Assembly: GCA_963971225.1 (NCBI GenBank)
Contig: OZ020269.1
Coordinates: 33,749,264 to 33,813,263 of the forward strand
Direction of reading: 5' to 3'
Source: Melieria omissa
Lineage: Eukaryota > Arthropoda > Insecta > Diptera > Ulidiidae
DNA: 64,000 nt
In this document: in pieces, positions 36,431-45,647 of the stretch
Numbering within the stretch: the first letter of the stretch is position 1
How the letters are laid out: the number at the start of each line of letters is the position of its first letter
Position numbers and translations under genes: made by a program
The notes under the pieces: generated by a model
The model's input: only the letters and a program-made list of their open reading frames with translations
Databases searched by the model: none
Told to the model about the DNA's origin: nothing

Positions 36431-36772
36431 CTCTCCTCCCCTATCCTTTCCCTTCTCCTATCTTCCCCATGGACATAGTAAAATGGTCTAAATGGACTGA
36501 GTGCTATGGAAACCTTGTAACCTTGATGCTCATCCTCGCATCATCATCATCAGACAACGCTGCGGCCGACCGCGTAAGCTCCATGCTAGAGAAGAGTCAC
36601 AAAATGGGAAACAAATTACGAAAAACCCAAACATTCCGTCAACCCAACACGCATCAAAGTCAAAGGAAAAATTCAACAAGTTCACCCGAAACCTGTTCGT
36701 AGAGTAAAACCTTTCATTTGCCTCATTAGCTGAAAAAGGCGGAAAGAGTATGCCCAGCAATACAAAATTAAA

Positions 36773-36803
36773 TCTGAAGTCTTTTAGAACAAAAGACTTC
36801 AGA
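36773..36803. repeat. Perfect 13-bp hairpin inside the Tc1 relic
   Basis: TCTGAAGTCTTTT, loop AGAAC, AAAAGACTTCAGA: 13 perfectly paired bases with a 5-base loop. It sits at the point where the Tc1 coding frame loses its first catalytic block. Confidence 0.9.
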
Positions 36804-37099
36804 TGAGAGTATATTTAACATTTTTCGATCATAAAAAAAATATTGAAAAATGTAATCTACGAAAAATATTTTATTTTCAACATGATGACCCTAAGCACAC
36901 CACTTGCAACGTCCGTATGTGGCTTACATACATTGTTTCACATATTCTACTGCATCGGCCACAAATCGGCCCATTCTAAATTCCATCGAACACCTTTGGG
37001 AAGAATTGAAAAGACGAATTTGAAAGCACAATATACCTTGTGACCAAAAAGTTTCCGGAAATTTTAAATAAAACGCAAAATTCTTAATCTTCATCAATA

Positions 37100-37870
37100 T
37101 TTATTTTATCTCCTTCAAAATATGCTCCATTAGAAGCGATACACATATGCCAACGTTTCTTCCAATCATCAAAACATTTTTTATAGGCGCTTTCCGGTAT
37201 GGCTTTGAGTTCCCTCTGCGAATTCTGTTTTACGTCTTCTATGGATTCAAAACGCGTTCCTCTGAGTGGTAATTTGAGTTTGGGAAACAGGAAAAAGTCA
37301 CACGGTGCAAGATCAGGTGAATATGGTGGCTATTCGATGGTATTTATTGAATGGTTGGCCATAAAATCGTTGATAATGTTGGCTCGGTGCGAGGGAGCAT
37401 TATCGTCATGAAAAATCCATGAATTATCCTTCCACAATTGAGGCCGTTTACGGCGGATATTTTCACGCAAACGTTTTAAAACAGTCAAATAATAATCTTT
37501 ACCGACTGTTTGTCCTTCACTGACGAATCCATGATGCACCACACCACGAATATCGAAGAAAACAATCAGCATTACCTTGATTTTCGTGCGACTTTGGCGT
37601 GGTTTTTCGGTTTCGGCTCGTCTTTTCCTCTCCATTCCGATGATTGTTGGCTTGTTTGCATGTCGTAATCGTAGACCCATGTCTCGTCACCAGTTATGAT
37701 GCGTTCCATGAAAGTTGGATCGGAATTGGCACGATCAAGCACGTCCAAAGAAACCTGTTCACGGTACTCATTTTGAAGAAAATTCTCAACAAAATCGCAA
37801 CGCACTACTGAGGTGAACTGGTTTCAACAGCTGCCGTAAACAAACTGTCTGACAGATCGCGCTCATTTTT
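37100..37870 (-). pseudogene. Mariner DD34D transposase, disrupted
   Basis: Read on the minus strand: RANSDPTFMERIITGDETWV (first Asp), QQSSEW, a frame change (between 37680 and 37572), SRTKIKVMLIVFFDIRGVVH, SWIFHDDNAPSHRAN (second Asp), a TAG replacing a codon after NTIE, PPYSPDLAPCDFFLFPKL (third Asp, 34 residues after the second) and a C-terminal RWHMCIASNGAYFEG-like end. The DD34D triad is intact, but a frameshift, a stop and the loss of about 100 N-terminal residues (DNA-binding region) make it inactive. Confidence 0.9.
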
Positions 37871-37884
37871 GGCATAGTAATTAA

Positions 37885-38103
37885 CACTAGAATGCCCGAG
37901 GCATTTTAGGTATGTCAGATTTTCGGGCATTCTAGTGTTAATAATTGCCTTGTTTGAATTCATAACTACTGTACAGTTATTGTCAGTGGCTTTTGCTGTT
38001 GAAATTAAATTACAGTGTAATTCTGGTACGTATAGTGTTTTGAATAATTTAAAAAATAAAAGACCTCAATGGAGTCAAAATGACTCCCTCGGGCATTCTA
38101 GTG
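37885..38103 (+). mobile_element. TTAA-flanked piggyBac-type MITE nested in the mariner (219 bp)
   Basis: Perfect 17-bp TIRs (CACTAGAATGCCCGAGG at 37885-37901 and its complement at 38087-38103) with TTAA on both sides (37881-37884 and 38104-38107). A third copy of the terminus, also followed by TTAA, lies at 37924-37941, so 37881-37941 is itself a TTAA-bounded palindrome. A 17-base hairpin GGAGTCAAAATGACTCC lies just inside the right end. Non-coding. Confidence 0.88.
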
Positions 38104-38352
38104 TTAAGGACAGTGCTACCAACCTACAGAAACTTAAAATATCGAAAAATATACAGCGCGCGAATTTTAAATGAGAATTTCCGGAAACTTTTCGGTCACA
38201 ATGTATAACTAATAAGAGCCAACTAATGAATATACTTTCACTAGAATGCCAAAATATATGAGCAGATATTACAAATAATTGAAGATGTTAAATCAATGCT
38301 CGAAAGACTTATCGAAGTATTAGAGAGAATGGATTATGCTGCAAAGTATTAA

Positions 38353-39936
38353 CTATTTCATAACTCAATAGTGGAGTTCACTCTTTATAGAATTTTAGGT
38401 GTAAAGCTGCTTTCGTAGCAATCTGTCGTTGACGTTAAAAGTTAAATAGTAAATATTATATTTAGTTTATATGAAATTTGCTGTTTTATTGAAGATTGCT
38501 GCTGTGTTAGTACTATAGTCCCTCGCTGTAGTTATGTATTTATCCTTGAAACGATGTGTCAAGTAAAAACATGTCAGGTAAACTATTGGAAAGCAGCAAC
38601 ATTTTACTTATGACAGAGAAGCTCTCTTGAAAAAATGTCCTCATTGAAAAGATGTTAATTACGTTGCGGAGGCATTTTCCACATTACGAAAACGGTGATA
38701 ATCAACCGCACGGGACGCCCAAAGACCTGAGAAATTCCTACTTTTACAGCACTTACGGCCGTTTCATGCAGTCACACTGCAAAACGCAATTAAAGCTCTC
38801 GACGCTCCCATCCCGCATCGCGGCGTAGTGCGTGGCGCAGCCCTTTGGGCGCCAAAACAATACAGACACGACATATTTTCCCATGAAACTCAATACGGAG
38901 GCGGCAAGCGCCAAATATCGGCGGCGAACGAAAAGCAAAACAAATGGCATTTTTGGAGCCATGGAGCGCGCAGCCGGGGGCGCAGCAGGCATGCAAAACA
39001 GCAACAGCGGCGGAGACGGCAGCATCCAGCGTCAGTGTTGGTAATAATGCTCGCTCGGCGGATGCGTGTGTGTGAGTGTGTGTGTCGCTGGCGAAGGTTA
39101 TTAAAAAGGATTCGTGCCGGAAATTATGTAGGCGCTGACATGTCTACGAAAACGATGACAAAGCAATATAAATACTTTTTCGTATACAATTACACACAGC
39201 ACGAGTGCAAAGACGGCGGCGAGCGCAAATGAAAGGAAACCAAACGAAGCTAAGCGAAACGAAATGAAATGTAATGAAATACAGTGGCGGCCACAGTGGC
39301 AGCGCTGAGCATTTTAGCAGCGCTAAAGAAAATAACAACGATGTGTGCAGAAGTTGCGTTCAAGCGCCACAAGGTATGCACGCATAGGCCGCCACGACAC
39401 ACTCGCTGCCGGCGAAAGCATTTGCGAAAATCGTTAACACTGCAAAATGGGCAAATGGAAATTGTGAAATACCAGCGCGCCTCAACCGCACATACACACA
39501 CACTAAGCACATACACACAAACACTAAGCACTGACGCAGGTGTAAAGTTGGGAATGCGCACAGGTTGTGTGTATTAAAAGTTTTGCAGGCATTTGTGAAA
39601 GGTTGTGCCGCAGGCTATTCGCCTTTGCCGGCTCGCCTTGGCCGCCTCGAGCCGCAGCCGTGCGAGCAATGACGCACTTTTGCAAATAACGCCGCAAGTA
39701 CACAAAGTGCACACATTGCGCCGACCATTCCGCAATGTGTGCTTTTCAAGCGAAATAAATCGATGGAATTGCGCAGTTTTGCTTAACGGCCGCTGAAATA
39801 TGGGGCGTAGAATTTACGGAACTGAACATTTGTGCAAACTGGGCAATCGGCAAATTAATTTAATTAGGCTAAAGCTCCATAAGTTAGTTGGTGTTTGCGA
39901 AATTTTTAATGGTATCGACCATTGAGGCGCAATGAC
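38353..39936. other. Non-coding stretch with a GC-richer block (38740-39800)
   Basis: No transposon ends or credible exon. Overlapping frames at 38828-39232 and 39250-39577 lack recognisable features. Confidence 0.3.
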
Positions 39937-39944
39937 GCTGAAGT

Positions 39945-40077
39945 CAGTGGCCGATTCAGGGGGGTGTTTTGGGGGTTGAAACCCCCCCGAAATATTTGGA
40001 TCGCCTATAAAACTACATACAAATTGAAAGGCATTTTACAAATATTAAAGAATTACTTTTTTCTGAATCCGCGCCTG
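39945..40077 (+). mobile_element. hAT-type MITE, copy 2, perfect 8-bp TSD
   Basis: Starts CAGTGGCCGATTCAGG and ends TTCTGAATCCGCGCCTG, with GCTGAAGT duplicated exactly at 39937-39944 and 40078-40085. The interior (CATACAAATTGAAAGGCATTT, AATATTAAAGAATTACTTTT) matches the copy at 4060-4218 but lacks about 25 bases near the right end. Confidence 0.93.
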
Positions 40078-40261
40078 GCTGAAGTATATTCCGATGTATC
40101 GATTCTCAAATGAACTCGAAGGTTGAAAGCATCGATTCTAAGCGCTAAAAGGTACTCAGTACACTGTAAGAATGTGTGAATACTTTAAGTATCGGATACT
40201 TGTCGAAGAATAGGTATTTTTTTAGACAAGCATTTACAACTTGTTTTGCTTTTTCATATTG

Positions 40262-40449
40262 TAACGATGAGGCGCCCTGTCGCTGTGCTATGAATGAATG
40301 CTTTTACGGGCATACTTTTAGGCACGCACTTTAGAGCCGGCTACCTATAATCTCGATATGGCAAGGATGGTTCACGATGGTAATGGGATGAGCGAAAACG
40401 ATCGAGACATAGTCCAATCGGAATGTGCGAGAACAATCGGTGCGATAAG
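40262..40449 (+). other. Possible retroelement LTR upstream part, split by the hAT
   Basis: The unit from TGTAACGATGAGGCGCC (40259) to the hAT TSD is GC-richer than its surroundings. After removal of the hAT it would be joined to CAGACAAGTATAAAAGGCAG (44202), a strong TATA box. This arrangement resembles the U3 of an LTR. No second LTR or coding part was found, so the identity is tentative. Confidence 0.3.
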
Positions 40450-41513
40450 CAGCGTTGCCGTTTTGGTTATTTTTTACCAAAAATGGTTATTTTTATTTTG
40501 GTTATTTGGTGATTTTTGATCCCATTTGGTTATTTTTTAGAATATTGCACCCTGATCAAAATTTATCTTAAATATCAACGAACACAATGGCGCATAATCA
40601 TAGTCCGGCCGGCTTTAGTAAGAAAAATACAAAAAGATAAAGTCGACTTTAATTTTTCAGTTACCATAATCAGTTCTTCTACGTAGCAGCGACTTTTTGA
40701 AACAGCAAACGAAAGCAACGGCAAATCTGCAAAAACTAGCGATTCGGAGTTACAAATGAGAATTTATTTTCGGAATTATGCCCATACCGATTTATTTTAT
40801 AATCAATTATTTTGCAATATTTGTTTTCCTGAACACTAATTAGCAGTTAAAAATGACGACTATGGTCGGCTACTTGTGAAAAACAGACGGCAGCCTAAAA
40901 AAATCGACTGCACAATTTTCCGAGGATTACCAGCCCATTTCTGACATAAACAAAACAAACAAACAGCTGATCGATATTGTTATGAAGTAATGTGGAACGA
41001 CCCTTTCTTTTATAGTTAATGCAACTCTGCTTCTGTTTCATAACTGTTTATATTCCTTATTCAATAATGGCGTTCTTAAAAATCTTCCTCCTGTTTGTGA
41101 CTTTCTCAATAAAGCACGCGCCGTATTGTTCATCTTAAATAAATCGTGTTTAATTTAACAAATCAACAGATATGAAAATTTTTGCCTACTTTACGGGGTA
41201 AAGAAAACAATTTTATTCTATTGCCGCTTGGTTCTTGAATGTTCAAAACATTAATTGCAAACTGAGCAGTAACTTTATCGACCAGTAACGACTATAGAAG
41301 TCTTCGTCATTGAACTCGAAGGGATCCATCCGGCTTTTATATACTTTTCGCCGTCTCAGCACAATGTTGTCGTTCATAATATTGAAATCTCTTTCAGTTT
41401 CCTCGAAATGAAAGATTTAAAATTTTTTTTTTAGATTTATTTCGTTTTTTGAATTTAAAGTATTTTGGAAAAGTGACATTTCTGCTAATTTTGATTAATT
41501 TCTAAGTGGCTTA

Positions 41514-41890
41514 GCCGACCTCGATAGTCCAGCGGCTCTAGGTTCGATTCCTGGCTCGGGCTGGTGAAAAACTCGTCTACTGCTATCGCTATCCACATAA
41601 AGGGAATGAGAATTACAAGTATCGCACAAGTGCCCTCTTGGCAGGCAATGGCAAAACCTCCAAGTGTGAAGGAAAACCTGCCAATCGCCGTTCGGATTCG
41701 GCGTTAAACTGTAAGTCCCTCCCTCCCTTTCCCCATCCGCTTGAAATGTGTGCTGTAACATATGTTGGCAATGTTGCAGACACAGTTCAAAAACGGATGA
41801 AATATGTGGTATCACAATGGGCCTTTCGGGCCTCCGAGTGTGTCTCTTATAGAGGAGGCCACCGCAACCTAACCTAACTTAACTTAACTG
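41514..41890 (+). mobile_element. tRNA-SINE copy nested in the hAT
   Basis: Head GCCGACCTCGATAGTCCAGC, then a 26-base deletion of the loop region, B box GGTTCGATTCC, the full body and 3' domain (GTGTGTCTCTTATAGAGG), then a tail CAACCTAACCTAACTTAACTTAA. It inserted after the hAT did, or was carried with it. No clean TSD found. Confidence 0.85.
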
Positions 41891-42024
41891 GTTTGTAGCA
41901 ACAGCTTTTGCTTGTTTCAAAGTTAGAGTATTATTTAAGCTGTAGTTCCATATGCACTAACTCGACTATGATTGACTTAGAGCCTACTTTATTTAAAAGT
42001 ATACTTTATTGAACTTAAAGTGTA

Positions 42025-43239
42025 GGGTAAAAGGTTCGGTTGTGGGCATAGTTCGGTTGTGGGCACCCCTTCGTATCTCTTGATAGAAAGCAGGCTGGGT
42101 TTTTTTGACTAAGGCCATTTGTTCATTATGGAACCACGATCTTTTTGTGCCAAATACTAAGTCGAACAGACACGCCTGCTTTGTGCTGGGACCATATATA
42201 TCTTTCTGTGCTTAAAAAATAAGACAAAAATTTTTGTACACATTTTAAATGGTGTCATAAATCGAAGTGAATCCATCGAGAAGGCGAGTAAAATGCATTT
42301 TTATTTAGTTAATTTATTATACTTTGTGATCCAATATTGATTACAACCAATATGTTTACCCCGAACAAATTTTTCACTACTTCTCAAAATGGCTGCCAAA
42401 TTCGGTTGTGGGCACCGCAATTAGTTCGGTTGTGGGCACCCGTCTTTTAGTGATTTTGTAAGTTTTGGTAAGTTATTTCATCAAAAATGGTCTTTTAACG
42501 CATTTTTTGGTTGTTTTAGCTATATCTTCCGAGGGTAAATAACAAAAATCCTCCGATATTTTTTTAATGTGTTGGATGTAATTTAACATTGTTCTGCAGA
42601 TAAGCTAACCACAAAATCGACTGCCGCAGCGTTTGCGATTTCCCAACGCTACAAAAAGAAGGTGGAAGAAAATTTCGGAGACATCAAAGCTGTCGACGGT
42701 GGTGTTTTCTTCTTTTTCTTCTTTTCGTGGATGTTATCGAATCAGGTTGACTGGTGTTTTCCACCTTCTTCACGTCACAGCACTTGAAGAGTGTTGATTA
42801 ATTAGGTTGAATTTCATTTTACTTCAGGTCTTCTTGACAGCCTAGGAGAATGACTTGGTCACTTACATTTTGAAATGCCCGTCCATCTAAAATGTGCCCA
42901 CATGCGTACCAGCTACTTCACATGCGTGCATTGTGCTTCAAATAATTAAAACTTAATATTTTTCTATATTCGTGTTGGTTTTTCTTAATATTTCCTCGTT
43001 TCCAGCAGATTTTCCAAGGGTGCCCACAACCGAACCAAAAAAAAATTTTTGTTAAAAATGACTACTTTACAAAATTTAAAAAAAAAATTTGCTCTTTGAC
43101 GGAATCGATTTACTTTTGTCATTACTTGTTAGCTAAGGTTTCTAGCTTTCCATAGATGTCCATATGTCCGATTAAGAAGAACTTGGTAAAAAGTTATGAG
43201 CCAAAAACAAAAAGGTGCCCACAACCGGACCCATTCCCC
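42025..43239. mobile_element. TA-flanked DNA transposon with TTCGGTTGTGGGCACC repeats
   Basis: The ends GGGTAAAAGGTTCGGTTGTG and (complement of the right) GGGGAATGGGTCCGGTTGTG share 20 of the outer 24 bases. TA flanks both sides (42023 and 43240). The motif TTCGGTTGTGGGCACC recurs inside the left end (42048, 42402, 42424) and inverted near the right (43019). A short reading ENDLVTYILKCP (about 42849) is compatible with a pogo-type N-terminal DNA-binding segment, but this is weak. No intact gene. Confidence 0.65.
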
Positions 43240-43618
43240 TACTTTATTTCGTCTATGACTATGCGCCAATATTATTATCTTAAATATCAACGAGCACAAT
43301 ATTATTGAGAGTGGCAATAATATTGATATTGATTGATAGTGGCAACTCAAAGCCATTGCTGTTTCTCGTAAAAAAGTAAGCAGCATGATTGAAATCGATA
43401 ACTATGTTTTAAACAAGAGTCAACAACACTGTTTTTTCTGTAAAAGTAGGCATAACTGTTAAAAGCAATTTTTGGATACGCGTTGAAAAATAACGTACGA
43501 GCAGAAAATAAAAATGGATAAGTATTTATTAGATAAGTTGGCAATTAAATTCCATTGGAATACAATTAAACATCGATGCTTACTATTATAGGTTTGTTAA
43601 ACGTAGGTAGACAGTTTA

Positions 43619-43642
43619 GCGCGGGCCACCGGTGGCCCGCGC
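43619..43642. repeat. Perfect 24-bp GC-rich palindrome
   Basis: GCGCGGGCCACC followed by its exact complement GGTGGCCCGCGC. It lies inside the AT-rich hAT element about 50 bases before the transposase fragment. Confidence 0.95.
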
Positions 43643-43693
43643 CGCCGCGAACGTGTTAAAAGCGATATAGATATAAATGTTTTTTGGGTCGAG

Positions 43694-43939
43694 GTGAGCA
43701 AATTGAAGAATGGCATGGAGGAATACGCATACAAAGAACTGACTGATTTTGTTTTGAAACTGCTATCATTGCCCCACAGCTCTGCCTCGGCCGAAAGGCA
43801 ATTTTCACAACTTGCTCTTGTTAAAACCAAAAATAGAAATAAACTAGATATTGAAACGATCAATAATATTATGTTGGCCAAAGAGTTTTTACCGAGGGAT
43901 CGGGATTCTCGGTTCGTGTTGTCGTTTAAACAACACTGA
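43694..43939 (+). pseudogene. hAT transposase C-terminal dimerisation domain
   Basis: The open frame contains YKELTDFVLKLLSLPHSSAS, AERQFSQLALVKTKNRNKL and ETINNIMLAKE. This is the conserved C-terminal block of hAT transposases (LxxxAxxxLSIPxSSAxxERxFS, then KxRNxLxxxxxxxLxxL). It ends in a natural stop at 43937. The catalytic and BED-type zinc-finger parts upstream are missing or too decayed to read, so this is a remnant. Confidence 0.9.
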
Positions 43940-44209
43940 TCAACAGCAAAAATTTGAAATTCGAAATTTGTTGCTTTGTGTAATTATAATAGAAATTGAG
44001 ATTGCTTTCCTTTGTGTTTTATGTTTGTGTTTAGTTATATGTATTTCAGCCTTTTACATTTTCCTTAGATATTGAATTTTATGTGTGAGTTATTTATTTT
44101 TTTATACCGAATAAACATTTTGGTTATTTTTGTTTCATTTTTGTTATTTTTGTTTTTGCTTACACATTTTTTTTTTTGCTTGTGGCAGCGCTGGCGATAA
44201 GCAGACAAG

Positions 44210-44216
44210 TATAAAA
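44210..44216 (+). promoter_or_regulatory. TATA box just outside the hAT right end
   Basis: TATAAAAGGCAGCCGGGTACAG is a strong consensus TATA element, 9 bases beyond the hAT TSD. About 55 bases further on comes a 30-base stretch (44269-44298) repeated in inverted form at 44999-45028. It may be the core promoter of an LTR split by the hAT insertion. Confidence 0.4.
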
Positions 44217-44268
44217 GGCAGCCGGGTACAGCGCAGGAGAGTCTTATTTGAGCAAGTAAAGGTGAAAC

Positions 44269-45033
44269 CAACGATTAAGCGATGTGAAACTGGGAGAGTA
44301 AGCAGATTTTTGTGCGTTTTTTGCAATTCACGTACACAGTCCGTGTGTGTTGGCAGTGATCAGCTCTTCACTGTGTCTGCTCTTTTCCCGATATTAGGGA
44401 TTAGGGATTCCTTACAATTATTTGCCTTTTAAAGTATGTTCTCATTAATTTTCTGAATTAAATGCCAACACATGAACTTTTTTGGTTTAATTATGTAAAT
44501 ATTAATGAAAAATATACCAAAGAAAACAAAGCTAAATGCATTGAATATGACGGGGTCAATTGTCGTCCTTTGTATTTCGCATTTCTTCATTTAGCGAATC
44601 TCTAACGATCAGGTATGCTTTTTTTCCTAAATGCTGTAGTTTGACCGCAGGGTTGTTTTTTTGAATGCAGCTTATAAAATCTTAATTTAATTGAATTAAA
44701 GTCATACCCAAAGATTATTTTGACGCTTTTGGGCAATAATATATTTTTCTAGTCAATTTTATACAAACGTATTACAAAATGGCACCAAAAATATACAAAT
44801 AAAAAGACAAATTTCTTTGGTCACAAAAAATTACTCACACCAGCTACACTGGCAATTTGAAATCAACTAGAACAACAACCCCGTTTTAGAAATTTATATG
44901 GAGGAAAAAGTACCTTCCTGATCAAGCTTGGGCCCTACTAGTAGGCCCCAAGGTTGCAATTTTGCAATAATATTAGTGTAATTCTGTGCATGTGTTTCTA
45001 CCGGCTCTCCCAGTTTCACATCGCTTAATCGTT
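44269..45033. repeat. Inverted 30-base repeat around a 0.7-kb spacer
   Basis: CAACGATTAAGCGATGTGAA-ACTGGGAGAG at 44269-44298 (+) recurs as its reverse complement at about 45008-45037. Both copies are preceded by a GTTTCACC/GTGAAACC-like motif. Possibly two LTR pieces in opposite orientation. Confidence 0.5.
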
Positions 45034-45647
45034 GGGTGAAACACAAAATATTGCAATAAGTAGTAGCAAGTGTAAAGACAAGCAAAGTGTAAATTTGTGA
45101 ATAAAGTGATTGTTGGGTTCTGACTGCGATTTGCGTTGAGTAATTGAAGTGTGTTTTATTTTTCAAGTACAATCTAGAGAAGCGAATAAGCCTAGAGAAC
45201 TTATTTTCGTAACAATATATTGAAAAAAATATTGGAAATTTGCTTTTTCTTGACTTGCTTTTCGGATTGAATGTGTTATCCAAATAACACTGATCCACAA
45301 ACCGTTTTTAAAACTTACATAGTTGCGTTTTCGCAAAAAATAGGCGTGTTCTTTTCGGATTTTCCTTGTATTTTTTCACGTTTTCAACAGAATTTCTGAA
45401 CCAATGAACTGGTTGACATGGTTTTTACTTTTTTTTTACTTATAAAAATAATATAATTTATTTTTAAAAGTTTTAAAACTCCGCGGTAATTGGACCTCAA
45501 AGACGAAAAATATGAAATTTTATGGCGTTTTCTTTGATGTTAAAAAATGATGATGGGAATGACATCAACAAACCGATCTCTGCATCACATATCCAATCAA
45601 GAATTACAGCGTGAACAGAATAATGATGGCAACAGCTTGAATTCATA

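Larger units (their letters stand above)
37036..38203 (-). mobile_element. DD34D mariner element with TA TSD, carrying a nested MITE
   Basis: The ends are CCTTGTGACCAAAAAGTTTC (left) and the complementary CATTGTGACCGAAAAGTTTC (right), near-perfect TIRs including TTTCCGGAAATT. TA flanks both ends (37034-37035 and 38204-38205). Its length is 1,168 bp, of which about 220 bp is the TTAA MITE at 37885-38103. The remaining 0.94 kb is shorter than a typical 1.3-kb mariner, matching a deletion in the transposase N-terminus. Confidence 0.93.
36540..38352 (+). pseudogene. Tc1-like transposase relic, interrupted by a mariner
   Basis: The N-terminal HTH part reads RCGRPRKLHAREES and KQITKNPNIPST (about 36555-36660), then VHPKPVRRVKPFI and KRRKEYAQQYKIKSEVF (about 36675-36785). 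A gap of roughly 80 residues removes the first Asp. The core resumes at QHDDPKHTT (second Asp) and LNSIEHLWEELKRRI (third acidic residue, Glu; about 36980-37020). A DD34D mariner is inserted at 37036-38203, after which Tc1 coding resumes as TNKSQLMNILSLE and SMLERLIEVLERMDYAAKY with a stop at 38350-38352. Several frameshifts and stops. Confidence 0.85.
40450..44193 (+). mobile_element. hAT transposon with 8-bp TSD, containing nested elements
   Basis: Terminal repeats CAGCGTTGCC (left) and GGCAGCGCTG (right; complement CAGCGCTGCC) with a perfect 8-bp TSD GCGATAAG (40442-40449 and 44194-44201). Length 3,744 bp. It carries a hAT C-terminal dimerisation segment near its right end, a SINE at 41514-41890 and a TA-flanked element at 42025-43239. 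Without the nested insertions it would be about 2.1 kb. The subterminal motif TTTTGGTTATTTTT occurs at both ends in direct orientation. Confidence 0.92.

Noticed and set aside
41500..41890. Coding exons from open frames in both directions
   Set aside because: They lie entirely in a SINE copy, and the same frames recur in other SINE copies.
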